Assembly: GCA_964645755.1 (NCBI GenBank)
Contig: CAZYBT010000111.1
Coordinates: forward strand, 1-7,512
Length of the DNA stretch: 7,512 nt
DNA from: VMCP01 sp964645755
Lineage (GTDB): Bacteria > Bacteroidota > Bacteroidia > NS11-12g > UBA955
Direction of reading: 5' to 3'
Under the pieces are notes generated by a model that made no database searches, was not told the origin of the DNA, and saw nothing but the letters and a program-made list of their open reading frames with translations. Within the stretch, counting starts at the first letter, position 1. Each line of letters starts with the position of its first letter. Both the position numbers and the translations under genes were made by a program. This document shows, in pieces, positions 1-6,172 of this stretch.

Positions 1-1
1 A

Positions 2-588
2 ACTGAAGAGAGTGTGAGAAGGGCAATGGCCATTCAGTTGATTATCAATAAAGAATTGGGATTGGCAAAAAATGAAAATCCAACTCAAGGTGCATTTATC
101 ATTGAAGAATTGACGGATTTGGTAGAGGAAGCTGTATTGACAGAATTCGACAGAATTACTGAAAGAGGGGGTGTTTTAGGTGCAATGGAAACCATGTACC
201 AACGCGGTAAAATCCAAGAAGAAAGTTTGTATTATGAAACCTTAAAACACACTGGAGAATATCNNNNNNNNNNNNNNNNNNNNNNNNNNNNNNNNNNNNN
301 NNNNNTGGGGTGAATACGTTCTTGAATAGCAAAGGTTCGCCTACTTTGGTGCCGGGAGAAGTTATTCGAAGCACCGAGGAAGAGAAACAGTTCCAAATCA
401 AAACCATTGAAGTTTTGCATCAACTTCACAAAGAGAAATCGGGTGAGTTGTTGTCGAATTTGCAAAAAGCGGCTGTTGCCAATCAGAATTTGTTTACCGA
501 GTTGATGGAAGTTTGTAAATATTGTTCATTGGGACAAATCACTGAATCGATGTTTGACGTCGGCGGTCAATACCGCAGAAATATGTAA
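2..588 (+). CDS. icmF: Acyl-CoA mutase, IcmF-type (isobutyryl-CoA/methylmalonyl-CoA mutase family), C-terminal part, interrupted by assembly gap
   Basis: The gene enters from the left edge, so its start is not visible. The visible part is the end of the substrate-binding TIM-barrel domain of a coenzyme-B12-dependent acyl-CoA mutase. Recognisable blocks are RRAMAIQLIINKELGLAKNENP, TERGGVLGAMETMYQR, ESLYYETLKHTGEY, then GVNTFLNSKGSP after the gap and the terminal GQYRRNM. Members rearrange the carbon skeleton of isobutyryl-, methylmalonyl- or related CoA esters in the cytoplasm. The protein stops after the barrel with no cobalamin-binding domain behind it. That fits the fused IcmF order (B12 domain, GTPase, mutase domain last) and argues against the classical mutase large subunit, which ends in its B12 domain. 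A stand-alone alpha subunit remains possible, because the N-terminal part is outside the window. The reading frame changes across the 42 Ns (frame starting at 2 before, at 307 after). The GTG at 310 is an internal Val, not a start. Confidence 0.8.
264..305. other. Assembly gap (42 Ns)
   Basis: A run of 42 unknown bases inside the mutase gene. The codon before it ends at 262 (Tyr) and base 263 starts a codon with C. After the gap the frame resumes with GGG at 307. Keeping one frame requires 1, 4, 7... missing bases (1 modulo 3), and 42 does not fit. In family members, as I recall them, about three residues (Pro-x-x) lie between GEY and GVNTF. That predicts about 7 missing bases, so the N run looks like a placeholder or a mis-estimated gap. 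Confidence 0.95.
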
Positions 589-608
589 TATCAATATTCC
601 TGAATAAC

Positions 609-636
609 AAAAAATGCCCCATTTGGGGCATTTTTT
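609..636. terminator. Bidirectional intrinsic terminator between convergent genes
   Basis: Perfect inverted repeat AAAAAATGCCCC / loop ATTT / GGGGCATTTTTT. The GC-rich core is GCCCC/GGGGC, and six T follow it on either strand. It starts 20 bases after the mutase stop and ends 20 bases before the dioxygenase stop on the other strand, so it can end both transcripts. Confidence 0.9.
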
Positions 637-656
637 GTTTGTTATTAAATTCTGTA

Positions 657-1538
657 TCAACCTTCCAATACAAAAGATGTCATGGTTAATGATCCCATGA
701 TGGCTTTGTCGTTGAACCAGTTGATTTTATCGGATTCTTGTTTTACCCCCAAGGTGTATAATAAAGGCAAATAGTGTTCTGGCGTTGGAATAGCGAGATT
801 CCAGGCTGTTCCTTGTTTAGAATATGTGCTGAGTTTGTCTAATTGGTGATTCAAAATCGCCGATTTCATTTCAGTATTGGCTTGAATGGCCCAATCGTAA
901 CCGTATTCTGGAACATTCATTTTGTCCCATGCCACACGACCAAGGTTGTGAACCATGTTTCCACTGCTTAAAATTAAAATTCCTTTTTTTCTGAGGGACA
1001 TTAAATTCTTGGCAAATTCATAATGCTCTTGTGGTGATTTATTTACGTCGAGCGATAATTGCAAAACAGGGATATCTGCCTTGGGATACATACAGCGCAC
1101 CACACTCCAACATCCGTGATCGAGTCCCCAACGCTGATCTAAGGCAATACTGTTATCTGTATGATGAATATCATTGGCAATAAGAGGAGATCCTGGTGCT
1201 GGGTATTGTACATTAAAAAGTTCTTGGGGGAATCCTCCGAAATCGTGAATGGTTCTGGGTTTTTCCATGGCAGTAACCTGGGTGCCATAGGTTTCCCAAT
1301 GGGCACTTACACACAAAATTGCCTTTGGCTTAGGAAGTGATTTTCCGAGTTGCGACCATTTTTGAGAAAATTCATTGGTTTCAATGGCGTTCATAGGGCT
1401 CCCATGTCCCACAAAAAGTGCTGGCATCATTGAGCCAGTATCGGGTAAATTAAATAAGGTCTGCATGGTAGGGTTGGATTGTATTTTCCAAAATGCCGCG
1501 AGTAGCGCAGCTTGCGATATGAACTCTTTACGATTCAT
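657..1538 (-). CDS. ygiD: DODA-type extradiol ring-cleavage dioxygenase (YgiD/LigB-like)
   Basis: A 293-residue protein of the class III (LigB-type) extradiol dioxygenase superfamily, nearest to E. coli YgiD (4,5-DOPA extradiol dioxygenase) and plant DODA. These metal-dependent enzymes open catechol-type rings, but the true substrate in Bacteroidota is not known. Conserved histidines are in place: H45 in GHGSP, H80 in SAHWE, H141 in DHGCW, H197 in NMVHNL and H255 in PTPEHYLPL. In the family the first two and the last are the likely metal ligands. The ATG at 1538 is preferred. The frame can be extended to a TTG at 1550, but that TTG lies inside a TAnnTTTG promoter box. The protein has roughly 35 residues before the catalytic domain, beginning MNRKEFISQAALLAAFW. 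This resembles a degenerate Tat-like leader (RK, then a short hydrophobic run), so export is possible but unproven. It is convergent with the mutase gene, and 71 bases separate it from the lipoprotein gene upstream on the same strand. Confidence 0.88.
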   Translation of the reverse strand: MNRKEFISQAALLAAFWKIQSNPTMQTLFNLPDTGSMMPALFVGHGSPMNAIETNEFSQKWSQLGKSLPKPKAILCVSAHWETYGTQVTAMEKPRTIHDFGGFPQELFNVQYPAPGSPLIANDIHHTDNSIALDQRWGLDHGCWSVVRCMYPKADIPVLQLSLDVNKSPQEHYEFAKNLMSLRKKGILILSSGNMVHNLGRVAWDKMNVPEYGYDWAIQANTEMKSAILNHQLDKLSTYSKQGTAWNLAIPTPEHYLPLLYTLGVKQESDKINWFNDKAIMGSLTMTSFVLEG

Positions 1539-1553
1539 TTGTTTAAACAAATG
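1536..1553. promoter_or_regulatory. 18-bp perfect palindrome across start codon and -7 box of the dioxygenase gene
   Basis: CATTTGTTTAAACAAATG is its own reverse complement. It contains the start codon of the dioxygenase gene at one end and six bases of its -7 box at the other, with core GTTTAAAC at 1541-1548. The position would suit an operator that blocks transcription start. Two more GTTTAAAC-centred palindromes occur in the window. The palindrome is seen directly; the operator role is inference. Confidence 0.4.
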
Positions 1554-1578
1554 TATGATAAAAAGTTGTAAATATCAA
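1548..1578 (-). promoter_or_regulatory. Bacteroidota-type promoter of the dioxygenase gene
   Basis: On the minus strand, TACATTTG at 1555-1548 matches the -7 consensus TAnnTTTG exactly. TTG at 1578-1576 lies 20 bases upstream, within the spacing known for Bacteroidota sigma-A promoters. Only 9 bases separate the -7 box from the ATG at 1538, so the leader should be only a few bases long. Function is inferred from consensus match and position. Confidence 0.65.
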
Positions 1579-1585
1579 TTGATAT
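1572..1585. promoter_or_regulatory. 14-bp palindrome overlapping the -33 element of the dioxygenase promoter
   Basis: ATATCAATTGATAT is a perfect palindrome that includes the TTG taken as the -33 element. It could be a second operator, or simply AT-rich sequence symmetrical by chance. It is not followed by a T-tract that would make it a terminator for the lipoprotein gene. Confidence 0.25.
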
Positions 1586-1609
1586 GGGTTAAAATTTGGT
1601 TAAGTTAGA

Positions 1610-2185
1610 TTATTCACGGACGTAAATCGTTTCTCCGAAATGGGAGATGGAATACTGTGTTTCGCTGATTTTGTATACTTCGTAATTGTTAGATTTCCAT
1701 ACAGAAGTATTGTTTTGAGAGCTTGTTTTGTGGCAGATTATTTTGGTAGGGACATGCGGAAAAAACAATTCGGCATACATTGAGTCTGTCCCGCCAAAAA
1801 TAACATAACCCAAGAGTATGGCGCCAAATTCATCTGTATTTTCTTGTTGGGCTAATTTGCCGGTAGGCATAAAACCGAGTCCTTCATCAAATAGTCTGAC
1901 ACATCTATTGAGAACATTTGACCAAACATAGCCCGCTGACCCAATGCAACCATGTTCATCGCGATCGTTGCCAAGAATTTGTGGATTTGCGGACAATGTG
2001 TCGGAATTGGATTCTGTGATTGTGACGGTTGTTTCTTGAGACATATCTTGAGACATAATATCAGCAAGTGAATCAGCCGTTATCATTTGATCGATTTCAT
2101 TTTGATTATATGGATGATATAAAAGAAAACATGAGCTGAAAAAGCTGCTAACGATTATCAGAAGGGTGAGTTTTCCCGATTTCAT
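1610..2185 (-). CDS. Small predicted lipoprotein with conserved Cys-pair motif, function unknown
   Basis: A 191-residue protein that begins with Lys-containing n-region and hydrophobic run MKSGKLTLLIIVSSFFSSC. The Cys at 19 after Phe-Ser-Ser is a plausible lipobox, so it is probably a lipid-anchored envelope protein. Residues about 25-70 look like a polar, Ser/Thr/Asp-rich linker. At 76-100 lies DEHGCIGSAGYVWSNVLNRC with Cys80 and Cys95, probably a disulfide. I have seen this pattern (D-x-HGC-x-x-SAGY-x-W...C-x-R) in many small exported Bacteroidota proteins with no assigned function. The part after it (AELFFPHVPTKII ... YSISHFGETIYVRE) is predicted beta-rich and matches the usual tail of that group. 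The ATG at 2185 gives a complete signal sequence. It is divergent from tex (126 bases between starts). I found no clear TAnnTTTG box upstream and no terminator after it, so read-through into the dioxygenase gene is possible. Confidence 0.75.
   Translation of the reverse strand: MKSGKLTLLIIVSSFFSSCFLLYHPYNQNEIDQMITADSLADIMSQDMSQETTVTITESNSDTLSANPQILGNDRDEHGCIGSAGYVWSNVLNRCVRLFDEGLGFMPTGKLAQQENTDEFGAILLGYVIFGGTDSMYAELFFPHVPTKIICHKTSSQNNTSVWKSNNYEVYKISETQYSISHFGETIYVRE
2034..2057. repeat. Two tandem 12-bp copies inside the lipoprotein gene
   Basis: TCTTGAGACATA is present twice, head to tail and without mismatch. On the coding strand it gives MSQD-MSQE in the linker between the lipid anchor and the Cys motif. 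The unit is a multiple of three, so the frame is kept. This is probably a recent slippage duplication in a flexible region. Confidence 0.7.
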
Positions 2186-2231
2186 GATGCAAATTACGAA
2201 GATTGCGGTTGAAATTGTTTTAATGATACCT

Positions 2232-2245
2232 AAAGTTTAAACTTT
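2232..2245. promoter_or_regulatory. 14-bp GTTTAAAC-centred palindrome between the lipoprotein gene and tex
   Basis: AAAGTTTAAACTTT is a perfect palindrome in the 126-base divergent gap, 46 bases upstream of the lipoprotein ATG and 66 bases upstream of the tex ATG. It shares its central eight bases with the palindromes at 1536-1553 and 7125-7142. It could be an operator for either divergent gene; this is inference from symmetry, recurrence and position. Confidence 0.35.
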
Positions 2246-2311
2246 TGAATTTAATACAACGCTAATAACTTGTGAGTAAACGGTGGTAATCAAGATGTAT
2301 TTTCGCTTTTT

Positions 2312-4435
2312 ATGGAAAAATTAATTGCGGAAAAGATTGGAATTAAGGTTTGGCAAGTAACTGCTGTATTGAGATTGATGCAAGAAGGTGGAACTATTCC
2401 ATTCATTGCGCGATACAGAAAAGAAAAAACCGGAAATTTAGATGAAGTTGAAATTTCACAAATTCGCGATGAATTTGAAAAAATTGAAACCCTAAACAAA
2501 CGAAGAGAATACATTATTGAACAAATCAAGGAACAAGGTAAGTTAACCCCGGAGTTGGAGAAGTTGTTGATTGAAGCAATCGATATTAACACCCTTGAAG
2601 ATTTGTATTTGCCTTATAAAACTAGGCGTAAAACAAAAGCAGACGTAGCCAAAGAAAAGGGTCTGGAGCCACTGGCAAAATTAATTTACGAACAAAAAGA
2701 TCAGCGAGTGCTTCAAAATGTCCCTCAATATTTAAACGACCAAGTAAAAAGCAAGGATGAAGCTCTGCAAGGTGCAAGAGATATCATGGCAGAATGGATC
2801 AATGAGGATGCCCCATTGAGGTCTAAATTGAGGCAACTTTTTGAGAAGGATGGTTTTATTTCAAGTAAGCCTGCGAGGGGTAAAAAGGATTTAGAGGAAG
2901 CACAAAAATTTAGGGATTATTTCGAACACAATGAGCCCATAACAAAATGTCCTTCACACAGATTTTTGGCCATGATGCGAGGAGCTGAATTGGGATATCT
3001 AAAACTTGCGGTGAGTCCAGAGGAAGAGCGCGCGTATTATATCATGAAGCGACATTGTTTAAAAGGATATAGTGATTTAACAGATCAGGTAAAATTGGCG
3101 ATGGACGATTCTTACAATCGGTTGTTGCAGCCAAGTTTGGAAAATGAGCTTTTAGCGATGGCAAAATTGAGAGCGGATGAGGAAGCCATTTCAGTATTTG
3201 CCATGAATGCATCGCAGCTGTTGTTGGCATCACCGGTAGGTCAAAAAAGGGTATTGGCCTTAGACCCAGGATTTAGAACGGGTTGTAAAGTTGTGTGTTT
3301 GTCGGCAACTGGAGAATTATTATATAAAACCACGATTTTTCCGCACGAACCGCAAAAAGAATCTCAAAAATCTATTGCAATTATCGCGGAGTGTGTTCAA
3401 AAATACGAGATTGAAATATTTGCTGTAGGAAATGGAACTGCGGGCCGAGAGACATATAGTTTTTTGAAGGATGAATTAAAAACGTCGTTGCCCATATACA
3501 TGGTAAATGAATCTGGGGCCAGTATTTATAGTGCTTCGGAAGTTGCTAGGGAAGAATTTCCAAAAGAAGATGTAACAGTAAGGGGGGCTATTAGTATAGG
3601 TCGAAGATTGATGGATCCGTTGGCTGAATTGGTGAAAATTGATCCAAAAAGCATTGGTGTAGGACAATATCAGCACGACGTGAATCAGTCATTACTACAA
3701 AAGCGGTTGGTAACTGTGGTTGAGAGTTCAGTGAATAAAGTTGGCATTAATTTGAATACTGCGAGCAAACATTTGTTGAGCTATGTGAGTGGATTGGGGC
3801 CAGCGTTGGCAAAGAACATTGTTGAATACAGAGAGAAAATTGGTGTATTTACATCTAGAGAACAATTGAAATCAGTGCCAAGGTTAGGAGATAAAGCCTT
3901 CGAGCAATGTGCGGGATTTTTAAGAATTCGTGATGCAAAAAATCCACTAGACAATTCTGCTGTACATCCGGAGCGCTACAAATTGGTGGAAAAAATGGCA
4001 AAATCAACAGGAAACGATGTAGCGGAATTGATTGGCAATACGCAGAAATTGAGTGCCTTGAGGTTACAAGACTTTGTTGATGATCAACAAGGATTAGGAT
4101 TGCCAACTCTCGAAGATATTGTAAATGAGTTACAGAAACCTGGATTAGATCCAAGAGGAATGGCTGAAGAGGTAACTTTTGCCGATACTGTAAGGAGCAT
4201 CAATGATTTAGATATTGGTTTGGAACTGAATGGGATTGTAACGAATATCACCAATTTTGGAGCATTTATAGATATTGGAGTGAAGCAAGATGGTTTGGTG
4301 CATATCAGTCAAATTGCCGACAGGTTTATCAAGCATCCTTCGGAGGCTTTGTCGTTGGGGCAGCAGGTAAAAGTCAGGGTTTTGGAGGTTGATGTGCCTC
4401 GAAAGCGAATCAATTTAACCATGAAATTTAGGTAA
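2312..4435 (+). CDS. tex: Tex, RNA-binding transcription accessory protein (S1 domain)
   Basis: A 707-residue Tex protein, the bacterial relative of eukaryotic Spt6. It is cytoplasmic, binds nucleic acid and influences transcription; its exact mechanism is unsettled. Domains in order: N-terminal helical Tex region with the block GGTIPFIARYRKEKTGNLDEV and the downstream LEDLYLPYKTRRKTKA; YqgF/RNase H-like domain from about 314 to 440 with RVLALDPGFRTGCK (Asp318) and AVGNGTAGRET; helix-hairpin-helix region at about 475-545 (INLNTASKHLL, SGLGPALAKNIVEYRE, SVPRLGDKAFEQCAGFLRI); S1 domain from about 636 to the end (GIVTNITNFGAFIDIGVKQDG, VHISQ). It is shorter than the roughly 770-785 residues of proteobacterial Tex and ends exactly at the S1 domain, lacking the basic tail. 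The ATG at 2312 aligns with the expected N-terminus. No Shine-Dalgarno is visible. TATTTTCG at 2298-2305 is one base off the -7 consensus but has no well-spaced TTG. Confidence 0.97.
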   Translation: MEKLIAEKIGIKVWQVTAVLRLMQEGGTIPFIARYRKEKTGNLDEVEISQIRDEFEKIETLNKRREYIIEQIKEQGKLTPELEKLLIEAIDINTLEDLYLPYKTRRKTKADVAKEKGLEPLAKLIYEQKDQRVLQNVPQYLNDQVKSKDEALQGARDIMAEWINEDAPLRSKLRQLFEKDGFISSKPARGKKDLEEAQKFRDYFEHNEPITKCPSHRFLAMMRGAELGYLKLAVSPEEERAYYIMKRHCLKGYSDLTDQVKLAMDDSYNRLLQPSLENELLAMAKLRADEEAISVFAMNASQLLLASPVGQKRVLALDPGFRTGCKVVCLSATGELLYKTTIFPHEPQKESQKSIAIIAECVQKYEIEIFAVGNGTAGRETYSFLKDELKTSLPIYMVNESGASIYSASEVAREEFPKEDVTVRGAISIGRRLMDPLAELVKIDPKSIGVGQYQHDVNQSLLQKRLVTVVESSVNKVGINLNTASKHLLSYVSGLGPALAKNIVEYREKIGVFTSREQLKSVPRLGDKAFEQCAGFLRIRDAKNPLDNSAVHPERYKLVEKMAKSTGNDVAELIGNTQKLSALRLQDFVDDQQGLGLPTLEDIVNELQKPGLDPRGMAEEVTFADTVRSINDLDIGLELNGIVTNITNFGAFIDIGVKQDGLVHISQIADRFIKHPSEALSLGQQVKVRVLEVDVPRKRINLTMKFR

Positions 4436-4474
4436 AAACGGAAATCTTGACTTCGTTGAACAACCTTTTTCAAG

Positions 4475-4482
4475 TATCTTTG
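4475..4482 (+). promoter_or_regulatory. -7 promoter box of hutU
   Basis: TATCTTTG is an exact match to the Bacteroidota -7 consensus TAnnTTTG, 10 bases before the hutU ATG and within the 57-base gap after tex. The nearest upstream TTG (4456-4458) is 16 bases away, slightly closer than usual. hutU therefore probably has its own promoter rather than relying on tex. The short distance implies a leader of only a few bases. Confidence 0.6.
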
Positions 4483-4492
4483 TATTTTTATT

Positions 4493-6172
4493 ATGGCGAA
4501 CGAAAAACAACGCGGTCAAAGAGTGCTTCAAGCACCAACAGGAAGTAAATTAAATTGCAAAGGATGGGTTCAAGAGGCGGCATATCGTATGTTGCATAAT
4601 AACTTAGATCCAGATGTTGCTGAGCGACCTGAGGACTTAATTGTTTATGGAGGATTGGGCAAAGCGGCTCGTAATTGGGAGGCTTTTGATCAAATTTGCG
4701 ATGCCTTATTAACTTTGAACGACGATGAAACGTTGATGGTTCAAAGTGGAAAGCCGGTGGCAATTTTGCCAACGCACAAAGATGCCCCAAGGGTATTGAT
4801 TTCTAACAGTCAACTAGTTCCAAATTGGGCAAATTGGGATCATTTCAGGGAATTGGAGGCCAAAGGTTTGATGATGTATGGTCAAATGACAGCGGGCAGT
4901 TGGATTTACATTGGATCACAGGGAATCGTGCAAGGTACTTATGAAACATATGCTGAATGTGCACGTCAACATTTCGGAGGGACGTTAAAAGGGACCTTAA
5001 ATGTGACAGCAGGTTTAGGAGGAATGGGGGGAGCACAACCCTTGGCAATTACCATGAACGAAGGTGTTGCTTTGGTTGCTGAAGTTGAAGAGTGGAGAAT
5101 TCGTAAACGTTTGGAAACCCGTTATCTAGATGTGATGAGCCGCGATATTGACGAGGCCATAGATATGTCGTTGAGAGCCAAAGAAAATGGTGATGCTGTG
5201 AGTATTGGCGTTTTATGCAATGCAGTAGAGTTGTTGCAACGATTGATTGACAGAAAAATAGTTCCAGATACTTTAACGGATCAAACGAGTGCGCATGATC
5301 CATTGATTGGATATTATCCAATGCAAATGGACGTAGAAGCGGCTGATAGAATGCGCAGAGATAATCCTGAAAAATACACAGAACTCAGTTATGAAACCAT
5401 GTTTAAGCATGTTGAATTGATGCTCGAATTGCAAAGAATGGGTGCAATTACGTTTGATTACGGCAATAATTTGAGAGGACGAGCTTTGGAAAAGGGATTG
5501 AAAAATGCATTTGATTTTCCTGGTTTCGTGCCTGCATATATTCGTCCTTTATTTTGTCAAGGTAAAGGTCCATTCAGATGGGTTGCTTTAAGTGGTGATC
5601 CTAATGATATTTATGCCACAGATAAGAAAATATTGGAGTTGTTTCCTGAAAACGAGAGTTTAAAGCGTTGGATGCAAATGGCAGCTGAAAAAATTGAATT
5701 TCAAGGTTTGCCAGCGAGAATTTGTTGGTTAGGACAAGGGGAGCGTCAAAAAGCGGCATTGGCATTTAATGAAATGGTTAGAAATGGCGAGGTGAGTGCT
5801 CCTATTGTGATTGGAAGAGATCATTTAGATACAGGTTCTGTGGCTTCTCCAAACAGAGAAACTGAAGCCATGATGGACGGATCTGATGCAGTTGCCGATT
5901 GGCCAATTTTGAATGCCTTTGTAAACGTTGCCGGTGGTGCTAGCTGGGTAAGTTTGCATCATGGAGGTGGTGTTGGACTTGGTTACAGTATCCATTCAGG
6001 TATGGTGATTGTTGCAGACGGTTCCGATGACGCTGAAGAAAGATTGCGTAGAGTGCTTCACAACGATCCAGGTATGGGTGTTGTACGACATGCGGATGCG
6101 GGTTATGAAATTGCCAAAGAAACAGCAAAACAACACGGATTAGATCTAGCTGAGAGATTGAAATCTCTCTAA
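4493..6172 (+). CDS. hutU: Urocanate hydratase (urocanase, EC 4.2.1.49)
   Basis: A 559-residue urocanase, close to the 557 of the Pseudomonas putida enzyme, so full length. It is cytoplasmic and adds water to urocanate to give 4-imidazolone-5-propanoate, the second step of histidine degradation, using tightly bound NAD+ as electrophile. Evidence: N-terminal RVLQAPTGSKLNCKGWVQEAA; YGGLGKAARNWEAF; QMTAGSWIYIGSQGIVQGT; the NAD-binding glycine-rich loop AGLGGMGGAQPLA (residues 173-185); DYGNNLRGRA; FVPAYIRPLFCQGKGPFRW; ARICWLGQGER with Cys411, matching the active-site Cys410 region of P. putida; and HLDTGSVASPNRETEAMMDGSDAVADWP followed by the Gly-rich HHGGGVGLGYS near the C-terminus. The ATG at 4493 is the natural start. 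No hutH, hutI or hutG lies next to it. Its stop codon directly abuts the stop of the opposing gene. Confidence 0.98.
   Translation: MANEKQRGQRVLQAPTGSKLNCKGWVQEAAYRMLHNNLDPDVAERPEDLIVYGGLGKAARNWEAFDQICDALLTLNDDETLMVQSGKPVAILPTHKDAPRVLISNSQLVPNWANWDHFRELEAKGLMMYGQMTAGSWIYIGSQGIVQGTYETYAECARQHFGGTLKGTLNVTAGLGGMGGAQPLAITMNEGVALVAEVEEWRIRKRLETRYLDVMSRDIDEAIDMSLRAKENGDAVSIGVLCNAVELLQRLIDRKIVPDTLTDQTSAHDPLIGYYPMQMDVEAADRMRRDNPEKYTELSYETMFKHVELMLELQRMGAITFDYGNNLRGRALEKGLKNAFDFPGFVPAYIRPLFCQGKGPFRWVALSGDPNDIYATDKKILELFPENESLKRWMQMAAEKIEFQGLPARICWLGQGERQKAALAFNEMVRNGEVSAPIVIGRDHLDTGSVASPNRETEAMMDGSDAVADWPILNAFVNVAGGASWVSLHHGGGVGLGYSIHSGMVIVADGSDDAEERLRRVLHNDPGMGVVRHADAGYEIAKETAKQHGLDLAERLKSL
6152..6169. 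repeat. Inverted repeat at the 3' end of hutU
   Basis: GAGAGATT-GA-AATCTCTC spans the last codons of hutU and lies just beyond the stop codon of the opposing gene. As RNA it would form about a 7-bp stem with a TGAA (or TTCA) tetraloop. No T-tract follows on either strand, so it is not a canonical intrinsic terminator. It may shape or protect the 3' ends of both transcripts. Confidence 0.4.

Noticed and set aside
310..588. A separate gene starting at GTG 310 after the gap
   Set aside because: The residues continue the mutase block that precedes the gap. The GTG is an internal Val of GVNTF, and the apparent new start only reflects the wrong gap length.
1539..1550. TTG start at 1550 for the dioxygenase gene
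   Set aside because: The TTG is the end of a TAnnTTTG promoter box, so it would lie upstream of the predicted transcription start; the ATG at 1538 fits better.
2298..2305. TATTTTCG as the -7 box of tex
   Set aside because: It has one mismatch in a conserved position and the nearest TTG is 25 bases upstream, outside the normal spacing. It is kept only as a weak possibility in the tex entry.
4455..4470. Small stem GTTG-AA-CAAC followed by CCTTTTT as a tex terminator
   Set aside because: A 4-bp stem with a two-base loop is too weak. The stretch more likely just contains the upstream part of the hutU promoter.
3042..6128. Open frames on the minus strand opposite tex and hutU
   Set aside because: They lie fully inside two strongly recognisable genes, lack family motifs or signals, and have composition expected of antisense frames.
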